Of a DNA stretch of 64,000 nucleotides, positions 48,272 to 58,054 are shown in pieces (position 1 is the stretch's first letter; the number at the start of each line of letters is the position of its first letter). The DNA comes from Roseomonas haemaphysalidis (GTDB lineage Bacteria > Pseudomonadota > Alphaproteobacteria > Acetobacterales > Acetobacteraceae), in assembly GCF_017355405.1 (NCBI RefSeq), contig NZ_CP061178.1:186001-250000 (forward strand), read 5' to 3'. The translations under genes were made by a program, and so were the position numbers. The notes under the pieces are model-generated. The model saw nothing but the letters and a program-made list of their open reading frames with translations. It had not been told where the DNA came from and did no database searches.

Positions 48272-49860
48272 GCATTGTGCTCCGGCAGCGCCTCGCCGAC
48301 CGGCACCGGGGAGGCGGCGATCAGGGCGCGGGTATAGGGGTGGGCGTCATCGCCGCCGATGGCGGCGGCATCGCGCAGGTCCACCATCTCGCCGTTGCGC
48401 ATCACGGCGATGCGGTGGGCGATCTGGCGGATCAGGTTGAGGTCGTGGGTGATGAACAGGTAGGCAGTGCCGTGCTGGCGTCGCAGCTCCAGCAGCAACT
48501 CCACCACCTGGGCCTGCACGGACACGTCCAGCGCCGCCGTGATCTCGTCGCAGATCACCAGCGAGGGACGGGCCGCGAAGGCGCGGGCGATGGCGACGCG
48601 CTGCTTCTCGCCACCCGACAGCTGGTGCGGATACTTGGCGGCATAGTCGTGCGGCAGGCGCACCTCCTCCAGCAGGCGCGGGATCTCGGCATCGCTGCCG
48701 CCATAGAGCCGCAGCGGCCGCGCCAGGATGGCGCCGATCCGCATGCGCGGGTTCAGCGAAGAATCCGGGTGCTGGAAGACGATCTGCACCGCGCGGCGGT
48801 AGTCCCGCCCCATGTCCCGGGCGTGGGTGATCCGTTGCCCCGCCGCCTCGATCCCGCCATCGAAGGACGCGAGGCCGCTGAGCGCGCGGGCCAGCGAGGA
48901 CTTGCCCGAGCCGGATTCCCCCACCACGCCGAAGATCTCGCCGGGCTTCACCGCCAGCGACACCGCGTGTGTGGCGGGCGGCGGCGCGGGGCGGAACAGC
49001 CGGCGGCGGGCGTAGCGAACGCTGATGCCATTGGCCGCCAGCACGGTGCCCGGTGCCGCCTCGTCCCGCACCAGCCGGTGGCCGGGGCGCGGCACGGCGG
49101 CGACGAGCTGCCGGGTGTAGGGATGCTGCGGCGCCCGGAACACCGCCTCCGGCGTGCCCTGCTCCACCACCACGCCGCGCTTGAGCACCGCCACCCGATC
49201 GGCCACGCGCGACACCAGCGCGAGGTCGTGCGAGATGTAGAGCGCGGAAACCCCCGTGCGCGCCCGCAGCCGCGCGAACAGCTCCAGGATGCGCGCGCCG
49301 GTGATGACGTCGAGCGCCGTTGTCGGCTCGTCAAACAGGATCAGCTCGGGGCGGGTGGCGAAGGCGGTCGCGATCACCACGCGCTGCTTCTCGCCGCCGC
49401 TGGCCTCGTGCGGGAAGCGGCGCATCAGGGCGGCGGGCTCGCGCAGCTCCACCTCGCGCAGCGCCTCCTCCGCCGCCTCGCGCGCCTCGGCGCGGGACAG
49501 GCCGCGATGGCGCATCAGCACCTCGATCACCTGGTCGCCGAGCCGTAGCGTCGGGTTCAGCGCGGTGGAGGGGTCCTGGAACACCATGCCGATGCGCTTG
49601 CCGCGCACCGCCGCGATGCCGCGCGCGTCCAGCCCCCGCAGGTCGGTGCCGCCCAGCCGCAGCGCGCCGCCCGCCTCCACCGCGTTGCGCGGCAGGTGGC
49701 GCATGATGGCCCAGGCGAGCGAGGACTTGCCCGAGCCGGACTCGCCCACCAGCCCCAGCACTTCGCCCTTGGCGATGTCCAGCGACACATCCACCAGCGC
49801 CGGCGCGAGGCCCGCCGCCGTGCGGTAGGACAGGGAATAGTTCTCGACGGAGAGGATCAT
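48268..49860 (-). CDS. Fused double ATPase of a peptide-type ABC importer (GsiA/YejF type)
   Basis: A 530-aa protein with two complete ATPase domains in one chain. Domain 1: Walker A GESGSGKSS, signature ASGGEKQRVVIATA, Walker [13 protein letters not shown]. Domain 2: GESGSGKSS, LSGGEKQRVAIARA, LVICDEITAALD. It replaces the separate DppD/DppF pair. The ATG at 49860 overlaps the permease stop as ATGA; the longer frame upstream only shadows the permease. It powers the two permeases encoded just upstream. Confidence 0.94.
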   Translation of the reverse strand: MILSVENYSLSYRTAAGLAPALVDVSLDIAKGEVLGLVGESGSGKSSLAWAIMRHLPRNAVEAGGALRLGGTDLRGLDARGIAAVRGKRIGMVFQDPSTALNPTLRLGDQVIEVLMRHRGLSRAEAREAAEEALREVELREPAALMRRFPHEASGGEKQRVVIATAFATRPELILFDEPTTALDVITGARILELFARLRARTGVSALYISHDLALVSRVADRVAVLKRGVVVEQGTPEAVFRAPQHPYTRQLVAAVPRPGHRLVRDEAAPGTVLAANGISVRYARRRLFRPAPPPATHAVSLAVKPGEIFGVVGESGSGKSSLARALSGLASFDGGIEAAGQRITHARDMGRDYRRAVQIVFQHPDSSLNPRMRIGAILARPLRLYGGSDAEIPRLLEEVRLPHDYAAKYPHQLSGGEKQRVAIARAFAARPSLVICDEITAALDVSVQAQVVELLLELRRQHGTAYLFITHDLNLIRQIAHRIAVMRNGEMVDLRDAAAIGGDDAHPYTRALIAASPVPVGEALPEHNA

Positions 49861-50679
49861 CGCTCGTCCCTCGGGTTCAGCGCGTCGCGCAGCCCGTCGC
49901 CCAGGAGGTTGAAGGCGATGGCGGTGGCCGCGATGGCGACGGAGGGCGCGATGATCACCCAGGGTGCCTGATGCACGAAGCGCCGTGCCTCGGCCACCAT
50001 CAGCCCCCATTCCGGCGCCGGCGGCTGTGCGCCGAGACCGAGGAAGCTCAGCGTCGCGAACAACATGACCGCGAAGGCGACGCGGATGGTGGTCTCGACG
50101 ATCACCGGGCCGACCACGTTGGGCAGCATCTCCCGCAGCACGATGAAGGTGGCGCGCTCGCCCCGCGCCTGCGCCGCCTTGACGTAGTCCTGCGCCCGGA
50201 CGTTGAGGGCGACGGAGCGCGTGACGCGCGCCATGCCGGGGGTGAAGGCGATGGCGATGGCCAGCGTCGCATTCAAGCTGCCCTTGCCCAGGCTGCTGAC
50301 CAGCAGCAACGCAAGCAACAGGCCGGGGATAGCCATCACGGCATCGACGTTGCGCATGATCGCCTCGTCCCACCGCCCGCCCAGATAGGCGGACAGCGTG
50401 CCGATCACGCTGCCGGCCAGCGTGCCCAGCAGGGTCGCGGCCAGCGCCAGCAGCACGGTGGCCCGCGCGCCGGTCATCAACCGGCTCAGCACGTCGCGGC
50501 CGAGCTGGTCTGCGCCCAGCCAGTTCAGCGCGCCCGGCGGGCGAAAGCGGCCCATGAAGTCGATCGCCTCCGGGTCGCGCGGGGCGAGGGACGGGCCGAG
50601 CAGGCAGAGCAGCAGCAGCAGCGCCAGGATGACGAGGCCGATGGCGCCCTGCGGCGTGCGCCACAGGCGGCGGAGGATG

Positions 50680-50687
<8 letters not shown>
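49857..50687 (-). CDS. Peptide-type ABC importer permease, DppC type
   Basis: A 276-aa inner-membrane permease with LGADQLGRDVLSR, the DppC motif, and the coupling loop DYVKAAQARGERATFIVLREMLPN. The ATG at 50687 overlaps the DppB stop by 8 bp; the longer frame upstream is a shadow of that gene. It forms the channel with the preceding permease. Confidence 0.94.
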
Positions 50688-51627
<940 letters not shown>

Positions 51628-51631
51628 GGCC

Positions 51632-53188
51632 TCAGCCCCGCCGCGGCGCGCCGTCGGCGAGCCAGGCTTGGTCCAGCCGGTAGACGGAGCCGCGCGGATG
51701 CGCCGCATAGCCCTGAACATAGGCGCGCCGCGCCTGCAGGATGTCGAAGAAGGCCGGGATGACCGAGGGAACCTGCTCATGCATCATGCCCTGCGCGCGG
51801 CCGTAGAGGTCGCGGCGCTTCGCCTCGTCCGTGGTGCCCCGCGCCTCGGCCACCAGCGCGTCGAACTCCTTGTTGTTCCAGCGCGTCTCGTTCCAGGCGG
51901 CGTCCGAGGTGTAGAGCAGCGAGAAGATGCCGTCGGCGGTGGGCTGCATGTTGTAGTAGCCGACGTAGAAGTTGCCCTTCTTCCACACCTGGTCGAGGTA
52001 GGTGGCGTGCGGCATGGTCTGCACCGTGATGCGGATGCCGGCGGGCCGCGCCATCTCGCGCATCGCGACCGCGAGCTGCGCGCGCGTGCCCGGGGTTTCC
52101 GAGGCCACCAGCGTCAGGTCGATGCCGTTGGGGTGCCCGGCCTCGGCGAGCAGCCGCTTGGCCTGGGCGACGTCGGCTTTCTTCAGCGGCATGTCGCGGA
52201 AGAAATGGTAGGCGGCGTTCATCGGGCTGTCGTTGCCCGGCGTGCCGTAGCCCTGCGCCACGAAGCCCACCATGGCGGCGCGGTCCACCGTCAAAGCGAA
52301 GGCCTGGCGCACCCGCATGTCGTTGAAGGGCGCCACGTCGCAGCCCATGTTGACGTTCAGGAACAGGCCCGACGGCACCCGCATGGCGGCCACGCCGCGC
52401 GCACTTTCCAGGCGCGGGAACTCGCCCTGGCCGGCATTGCTCAACAGATCCGTGTCGCCCGAGATCAGCGCGGAGCTTTCGGCGGTGGGGTCGGGAAACA
52501 CCATCACCTCCACGCGGTCCAGGTAGGGGCGCGCGGGGTCGTAGTAGTTGTCGTTGCGCGTCACGACGATGCGGCGGTCCGGCTCGTAGGACTGCAGCTT
52601 GAACGGCCCGGTGCCCACCGCCTCGCGCGACAGGCGGTCGATGTCGCCGGTCGCGAAGCGGGCGGGGATGATGCGGGCGGTGGTGAAGGCCACGGCCACC
52701 GGCAGGTCGGCATAGGCGGTCTTCAGGGTGAAGACCACGGTGCGCGCGTCCTTCGCCTCCACCTTGTCGATCGGCCCGACATTGGCGCGGGCGGGGGAGG
52801 CAGTCTTTGGGTCCAGGATGGCGCGGAACGTCGCGGCCACGTCCTCGGCGGTGCAGGGGGCACCGTCGTGGAAGCTGATGTTCTCGCGCAGCACGAAGGT
52901 CCATTCGGTCAGCGCGTCGTTGCTGGACCAGCGCTCGGCCAGGTCCGGCTCCACCGTCATGTCGTGCTTCAGCCGCGTCAGGTTGCTGTAAAGCAGCTCG
53001 GTGACAAGGTATTCCGGGTTCACCCGCGCGCGCAGCGGGTGGATCACGCTTGCGGCTTGGTCCACGGACACGCGCAGCGTGCCGCCGCGGCGCGGGGTCG
53101 GGGCGGCAGCCTGCGCGGCGGCGAGGCCGGGCAGCAGAGTGACGGCGGCGGTGCCGGACAGCAGCAGGCGGCGGGTCAGACGGGTCAT
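51632..53188 (-). CDS. ABC importer solute-binding protein, family 5, with its own permeases
   Basis: A 518-aa periplasmic receptor with a signal of Tat character (TRRLLLSGTAAVTLLPGLAAAQA). ATG 53188 was chosen because GGAG lies about 7 nt upstream, inside the alternative start at 53200. SVIHPLRARVNPEYLVTELLYSNL and ISFHDGAPCTAEDVAATFRA show the family. It heads the importer operon 53188-47054 that ends with the M20 protein. It differs from the orphan SBP branch. Probable ligand: a peptide, acyl amino acid or other amide. Confidence 0.93.
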   Translation of the reverse strand: MTRLTRRLLLSGTAAVTLLPGLAAAQAAAPTPRRGGTLRVSVDQAASVIHPLRARVNPEYLVTELLYSNLTRLKHDMTVEPDLAERWSSNDALTEWTFVLRENISFHDGAPCTAEDVAATFRAILDPKTASPARANVGPIDKVEAKDARTVVFTLKTAYADLPVAVAFTTARIIPARFATGDIDRLSREAVGTGPFKLQSYEPDRRIVVTRNDNYYDPARPYLDRVEVMVFPDPTAESSALISGDTDLLSNAGQGEFPRLESARGVAAMRVPSGLFLNVNMGCDVAPFNDMRVRQAFALTVDRAAMVGFVAQGYGTPGNDSPMNAAYHFFRDMPLKKADVAQAKRLLAEAGHPNGIDLTLVASETPGTRAQLAVAMREMARPAGIRITVQTMPHATYLDQVWKKGNFYVGYYNMQPTADGIFSLLYTSDAAWNETRWNNKEFDALVAEARGTTDEAKRRDLYGRAQGMMHEQVPSVIPAFFDILQARRAYVQGYAAHPRGSVYRLDQAWLADGAPRRG

Positions 53189-53254
53189 GTGGGGCTCCAT
53201 GGGGCAGTCAGTTGGGCCGGTGTGCGGGCGCCGGTTCGGCGTCTTTTGTGGTCT

Positions 53255-54595
53255 TCATTGTCCCGGGCGGCGCGGGTCACGCGCGGCATCCGCGGCCGGG
53301 ATCAGCTCCGGGGAAAAATCGGCGGCAAGATAGGCCAGCACGCTTTGGGCCAGTGCTATCAGGTCATGTGTGGTGGTGTGCTCGTCCGGCGCGTGGATGG
53401 CATTGTCGGCGCGGCCCAGGCCGGTCAGAAGCACCTCATGCCACCCGGTCGCGCGCTGTACCCAGCCGAAATCGGATGCGCTGGCGGCGCCCCAGGCGCG
53501 GAACTCGTCGGGCCGATAGCCGAAGCCCTGGCTCAGCGCCGCCTGCCAGCGCGGCCAATGCGGGCCACGCGGGTCGGCGGTCGGCATCAAATGGCCAACC
53601 AAGTCGATCTGCCCCGTGGCGCCGGGTGGCAGGGCACCATGAATGGTGGCCTCGATCTCCGCGTGCGCGGCCGCGAAATCCTCCTCCGGCGGGTAGCGGC
53701 GGTTGATCACGAGGGTGAAGGCAGCGGGCACCTGTCCGCCACTGCCGGTGCCACCCTGCGCCGCAACGATGGCGAGGCTGCCCGCCAGCGGCCGCCCCTG
53801 CCACCAGGGCGGCGCGGGCAGCGCGGAAGTACGGCGCGCAACGTCGGATTGCAGCCCCAGCAACGCCCGCATCACCGGCACGCCCGCTTCCACCGCATTG
53901 ACGGCGCCACCCATATCGCCCGCATGGGCACCGCGCCCGATGATGCGCAGTTGCAGGTTGAAAGCGCCAAAGCAACCGGCCCAGATGCGTGCTGCGGCGG
54001 TGCCGTTGAAATTCAGCACGTGGCCTTCCAGCAGTCCTTGCTCGGCCAGATAGCGAACTCCGGGGTAAAGGCCGCCTTCCTCATCCGTGCAGAGCAAGAG
54101 TTGCGGATCATAGGCCAGGGGCACGCCGCAAGCTTCGGCCGCGCGCAGCGCCAGGAGGGTGGCGGCGATGCTGCCCTTCATATCGGCCGCCCCCAGGCCG
54201 TGCAGCCGGTCGCCCTCTCGCGTCAGGGCGAAAGGGTCGCGGGTCCAGCCCTCGGCAGCGGGCACTGTGTCGGTATGGAAATACAGCCCCAGCACCGGAC
54301 GGCCGGTCCGGCGGGCGGCGATCAGGTTGACCCGTTCCCCCCATGCCGGGCCGCCGGGGACCTTCCAAAGGGCCTCCGGCACGCTGATCCGGCGTGTCTG
54401 CAGGCGCAGCGGCGCCACCATTGCCTCAAGCAGTGTCGCAAAATCGGCGTAGCCGGCGCCGGGCGGGAAGGTGGTATCGACCGCCAGCATCCGCGACAGA
54501 TCCTGCACCGCATCCTCGACATGCGCGGCGATATGGCGGAAGGCCACGTCCAGGCTGGAGGGAGCCCTGGCCCAGGGCGAAAAGGTAGGAAGCAT
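53255..54595 (-). CDS. M20-family peptidase/deacylase (ArgE/DapE-like)
   Basis: A 446-aa cytoplasmic metallohydrolase. Most of the metal site is intact: YFHTDTVP, GAADMKGSIAA, TDEEGGLYPG and the late NAIHAPDEHT. The usual GEPT segment reads NFNGT, so one ligand position differs. A dimerisation/lid domain (RIIGRGAHAGDMGGAVNAVE) is present. Family members cleave N-acyl amino acids or succinyl-diaminopimelate. It is upstream of the importer operon on the same strand with a 66-bp gap, and divergent from the UTRA regulator. It likely degrades the imported compound; its more normal site contrasts with the M20 protein at 47054. Confidence 0.9.
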   Translation of the reverse strand: MLPTFSPWARAPSSLDVAFRHIAAHVEDAVQDLSRMLAVDTTFPPGAGYADFATLLEAMVAPLRLQTRRISVPEALWKVPGGPAWGERVNLIAARRTGRPVLGLYFHTDTVPAAEGWTRDPFALTREGDRLHGLGAADMKGSIAATLLALRAAEACGVPLAYDPQLLLCTDEEGGLYPGVRYLAEQGLLEGHVLNFNGTAAARIWAGCFGAFNLQLRIIGRGAHAGDMGGAVNAVEAGVPVMRALLGLQSDVARRTSALPAPPWWQGRPLAGSLAIVAAQGGTGSGGQVPAAFTLVINRRYPPEEDFAAAHAEIEATIHGALPPGATGQIDLVGHLMPTADPRGPHWPRWQAALSQGFGYRPDEFRAWGAASASDFGWVQRATGWHEVLLTGLGRADNAIHAPDEHTTTHDLIALAQSVLAYLAADFSPELIPAADAARDPRRPGQ

Positions 54596-54613
54596 CTGGT
54601 CGCCGGCCCAATT

Positions 54614-54633
54614 TTCTATATTCTATAAAGAAT
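54614..54633. promoter_or_regulatory. Candidate operator between the M20 and UTRA-regulator genes
   Basis: TTCTATA is repeated at 54614 and 54621, and ATTCT-ATAA-AGAAT at 54620-54633 is an inverted repeat. It is centred in the 52-bp divergent gap, so repression of both genes by the UTRA regulator is plausible. The AT-rich stretch could equally be the promoter core. Confidence 0.45.
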
Positions 54634-54647
54634 TGAACGGAATTGTC

Positions 54648-55403
54648 ATGCTCTCTGTCAAGACCCGTGCCGCGCCTGCCGCCCGCCCACCCCTCCCGTT
54701 GCCGCTGTACGAGCATGTGAAGCGCCAGATGTCGGAGCAGATCCTCATGAGGGTATGGGCACCTGGCGAGGCGATGCCGGGTGAGGTGGCGCTGGCAGCC
54801 CAATACGGGGTGGCGGTGGGCACCATCCGGCGGGCACTGGCGGACCTGGTGGCGGAGGGGCTGCTGATGCGACGGCGCAAACTTGGCACCGTTGTCACCG
54901 GCCGGGCGCCGCAGCACAGCCTGCGGTTCTTTTTCGAGTATTTCCGGCTCCATGGCGCAGACGGCGCGTTGCTGAATTCCGCCACGCAAGTGCTGTCCGT
55001 AGTGGAGGATGCCGCAACGCCGGCAGAGGCCGAAGCCTTCGGCGACCTCGGCCCCGTTTTGCGCCTGCACCGGTTGCGCCTGCTGGACGGCCGCCCCGCC
55101 ATGCACGAGCGGATCCTACTGCCCTTGGCCCGGCTACCCGACTTCCCGCGTACCGTGGAGGCGGTGCCGTCGCTGCTTTATCGCCATCTGCTGGAGCAGT
55201 ACGACATTCGCGTCGTGGCCGTGCGCGAAAGCGTGACGGCGGAACTGGCAGAGGCCGAAGATAGCGTGCTGCTGCGCCTGGACGCACCGGCTGCCCTGCT
55301 GGTGATTCACGACACCGGCTATGACCAGGCCGGCGCCCCCGTGATCCTGGGCCATCACCGGTTCACGACGCAGGAAACGCGCTACCTCAACGAAGTGCGG
55401 TGA
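54648..55403 (+). CDS. GntR-family regulator with UTRA effector domain
   Basis: A 251-aa regulator. The winged helix is PLPLYEHVKRQMSEQIL then AAQYGVAVGTIRRALADLVAEGLL. The UTRA domain ends in APVILGHHRFTTQETRYLNEV. ATG 54648 was chosen because it precedes the fold directly; the longer frame to 54471 overlaps the divergent M20 gene. It probably represses the M20 gene and the peptide importer operon, with an imported metabolite as inducer. Confidence 0.91.
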   Translation: MLSVKTRAAPAARPPLPLPLYEHVKRQMSEQILMRVWAPGEAMPGEVALAAQYGVAVGTIRRALADLVAEGLLMRRRKLGTVVTGRAPQHSLRFFFEYFRLHGADGALLNSATQVLSVVEDAATPAEAEAFGDLGPVLRLHRLRLLDGRPAMHERILLPLARLPDFPRTVEAVPSLLYRHLLEQYDIRVVAVRESVTAELAEAEDSVLLRLDAPAALLVIHDTGYDQAGAPVILGHHRFTTQETRYLNEVR

Positions 55404-55903
55404 GTGAGCAAATTGCTCCGGAGTGGCTGCGGACCCGCGACGCATCGCATGGAAAACATGCCCATGCCAGCGTGGACCATCCTTCCGCTATTCGACATGA
55501 TCACCGCCAGAGATGATGTTTTGAGCTAGGTGCCCGTCCTTCGGTTGGTCCAGCGTCAGCAGCTTGCGGGAGACGAGGACCAAGCGGTGCGCCGACGGGA
55601 GGTGGATGCGCTGGACCACCGCCGCCGCGTGCAATGGACGGGAAGCTATATGGCAAGCGATGCCGGGCTGGAATGGGTACGCGAGCCATAGGGCCTCGAT
55701 CGCGCCAAGGCAGTGCATCGCAACGCAGGGCGGGTCGCTGCAACAATGCGCCTGCGGCACCACATCTGTGGTTCGACGCTGTCGGTCACAACTTTATTAG
55801 GCGGCCTTCGCAGCTTGGGATGGCTGCACGCACAGTATCTGTACGTTTTGCCCGCTGATAGAACCAGGAGGCGCCCCAGCCGAGCGCCACCAAGTCACTA
55901 GAT
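55404..55903. other. 500-bp gap, possibly decayed
   Basis: No intact gene is seen. Several fragmentary frames on both strands run for 60-90 codons without ribosome sites or family likeness. It might hold the remains of a lost gene, but nothing identifiable survives. Confidence 0.35.
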
Positions 55904-57310
55904 TCAGATGTTCGGAAAAAGGCCTTGGACCGGGCTCACGCTTTCCAGAAGCGAGGCGACATGCAGGATCGTCGCTTCAGCATGCCAAGCGCCCACGAGT
56001 TGCACGTTGATCGGCATGCCGCTCCGGCTTGTTCCGAACCGCATGGAGAGACCCGGGAGGCCGGTGACGTTGAGGGGGACGGTCGCACCCTGAAGATAGG
56101 TCGCATCGACCTCCTGGCCATCGATCGCGAATTTGTCGGCGCCATGGTGGTGCGCCGGGATCGGCAGCACTTGGGTGATCAGCGCATCGAAGCGGGAAAA
56201 GTAGTCGGCATATCCATCGCGCAGCCGCTCGGCGGCTTGCTCGGCGTCGATGAAGTCAGCCATCGAGGTGTCGGGCAGCGACAACATGGTCTTCGCCATC
56301 CGGTACATCTCGCCTTCGTGGCCACGCGTCGCTTCGCGGAAGGCGGGCTTCATTTCCATGACATGCAGTCGGTTGAAGACATCGAGCGCGAAGTCACGCT
56401 CCAGCGCCGGGATACCGACAGGCTCGACCTGCACGCCGAAGGTTGCGAGGGCCTCCGCCGCGGCCCTGACGGTCGCCACAACCTCGGGATCGACAGGCCC
56501 GAAGCCAGGCCCCACCATCCAGCCGACCCGCAACGGGCGGTCGGACTGCGGGCCGGCCCCCACCTCCGCCCGGCCGGCGATGGTGGCGAAGGCGTCTTGC
56601 CCATCCGGGCCCGCGAGCAGCGAAAAGGCCAGGGCGACATCGCGGACCGAGCGCGCCATCGGTCCGACATGCCAGAAGCGGCGCGGCGCGCGCGGCCAGA
56701 TGCCGGTCATCGGCACGCGGCCATGCGTCGGCTTCAAGGAGGTGATGCCCGTCTGCGCCGCGGGACCGCGCACCGAAATCGCGAGATCGGTACCGAGGCC
56801 CAGCGGGGACATGCCCGCCGCAATGGCCGCAGCCTCGCCGCCGCTGGAGCCACCTGGCGTGCGTGCCAGGTCCCAGGGGTTGTTGGAGCGCCCCGAAAGG
56901 AGGTTGTCGCTTTCGATCCAGTAAGAGAATTCCGGCAGGTTGGTCTTGGCGAGCAGGATGCCGCCCGCCGCCTTCATGCGGGCGACACTGGTGGCGTCCC
57001 GCGCCGGGGTGCGGCCCCGGAAAATGGGCGAGCCTCGCTGGGTCGGAACACCGGCGGTGTCGATGGAATCCTTGGCGGTGAAGGGCACGCCGTGCAGCGG
57101 GCCGAGCGGCTCGCCGGCCATGACGGCGGCCTCGGCAGCCTTGGCAGCATTCAGCGCATCAGGAGCCACCGTGACGATGGCATTGACCTGCGGGTCGACG
57201 CCTCCGATGCGGTCGAGGTGCGCCTGCACGACCTCGACGGGCGAGACCTCGCGGCTGCGGATCAGTTCGGCGAGCTGGGCGGCGTCGAGGCGGAACAACG
57301 AATCGGACAT
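55904..57310 (-). CDS. Amidase signature family hydrolase
   Basis: A 468-aa amidase. The triad is Lys80 (PFTAKDS), Ser155 (TPGGSSGGE) and Ser179. The last Ser sits in GTDLAISVRGPA, where the family's usual Gly-Gly before Ser is replaced by Ala-Ile. This region shapes the oxyanion hole, so activity or specificity may differ. ATG 57310 has AGGGA 9 nt upstream. It is divergent from a TetR gene, with two palindromes in between. It is probably repressed by that TetR protein until an amide or aromatic inducer appears. Confidence 0.92.
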   Translation of the reverse strand: MSDSLFRLDAAQLAELIRSREVSPVEVVQAHLDRIGGVDPQVNAIVTVAPDALNAAKAAEAAVMAGEPLGPLHGVPFTAKDSIDTAGVPTQRGSPIFRGRTPARDATSVARMKAAGGILLAKTNLPEFSYWIESDNLLSGRSNNPWDLARTPGGSSGGEAAAIAAGMSPLGLGTDLAISVRGPAAQTGITSLKPTHGRVPMTGIWPRAPRRFWHVGPMARSVRDVALAFSLLAGPDGQDAFATIAGRAEVGAGPQSDRPLRVGWMVGPGFGPVDPEVVATVRAAAEALATFGVQVEPVGIPALERDFALDVFNRLHVMEMKPAFREATRGHEGEMYRMAKTMLSLPDTSMADFIDAEQAAERLRDGYADYFSRFDALITQVLPIPAHHHGADKFAIDGQEVDATYLQGATVPLNVTGLPGLSMRFGTSRSGMPINVQLVGAWHAEATILHVASLLESVSPVQGLFPNI

Positions 57311-57325
57311 TCTCAAATTCCCTAT

Positions 57326-57339
57326 CTATCAGTTGGTAG
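57326..57339. promoter_or_regulatory. TetR operator candidate O1
   Basis: CTATCA-GT-TGGTAG, a near-perfect palindrome, embedded in CCTATCTATCAGTTGGTAG. It lies 16 bp before the amidase start, where a bound repressor would block that promoter. The same core occurs again at 57380. Confidence 0.65.
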
Positions 57340-57379
57340 GTAAAGCCTATGGCTTCACATTGGGCCCGTCAACGCCTAT

Positions 57380-57393
57380 CTATCACTTGATAG
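57380..57393. promoter_or_regulatory. TetR operator candidate O2
   Basis: CTATCA-CT-TGATAG, a perfect 6-2-6 palindrome in the same CCTATCTATCA context and orientation as O1. Centres are 54 bp apart. It lies just before the TetR start, fitting autorepression. Confidence 0.68.
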
Positions 57394-57415
57394 AAAAATG
57401 TGGGACGAGGCTGGA

Positions 57416-57979
57416 ATGAGCTCGAATGTGCGGGAAGACATCATGGCCGCCGCCCGGCGCGCCGCGCAGGCCCACGGCTACACCGGGCTGAACTTTCGTG
57501 AGCTGGCGGCCGAGATCGGCATCAAGAGCGCCAGCATCCACTATCACTTCCCCACCAAGACCGACCTCGGCGCCGCCGTGGCCAAGCGCTACTGGGAGGA
57601 CTCCCAGGCTGTCTTGGACAGCCTGTGGAATGGCGGAGCCGATCCCGCCGGCGCCTTGCGCGCCTATCCGGGCACGTTCCGCCAATCATTGGAGAACGGC
57701 AACCGCATCTGCCTGTGCAGCTTCATGTCCGCCGAATATGACGACCTGCCGGACCCGGTGAAGACGGAGGTCTCCGCCTTTGCCGAAATCAATCTGGCTT
57801 GGCTGGCCCGGGTCCTGGCAGCGGCCACCGGGCAAGATGCCGCGGCCTGCGGGCGGCGCGCCAGCGCCATCTTCGCGGCCGTGGCCGGGGCCCAGCTGAT
57901 GGCCCGCAGCCGAGCGGATATCGCCCTCTTCGACGGCGCGATCGAGGGCTACCGGGAGGCGGGGCTGCTGCCAGCCTAG
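57416..57979 (+). CDS. TetR-family transcriptional regulator
   Basis: A 187-aa repressor. The HTH is GLNFRELAAEIGIKSASIHYHFPTKTDL, close to the family consensus, followed by a helical ligand domain. ATG 57416 has GAGG upstream; ATG 57398 is possible but begins only 4 bp after O2. It probably represses its own gene and the divergent amidase through O1 and O2. Confidence 0.92.
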   Translation: MSSNVREDIMAAARRAAQAHGYTGLNFRELAAEIGIKSASIHYHFPTKTDLGAAVAKRYWEDSQAVLDSLWNGGADPAGALRAYPGTFRQSLENGNRICLCSFMSAEYDDLPDPVKTEVSAFAEINLAWLARVLAAATGQDAAACGRRASAIFAAVAGAQLMARSRADIALFDGAIEGYREAGLLPA

Positions 57980-58054
57980 CGGTGCGGGCCTTTTGCGGTT
58001 TGCGACCGGGACAGAGGCCGCCGTGCGTTGCCGGCTTGAAGACGCGCCACGCCG

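Noticed and set aside
51668..54628. A 986-codon open frame on the plus strand
   Set aside because: Antisense to the SBP and M20 genes, with His- and Gly-rich shadow composition.
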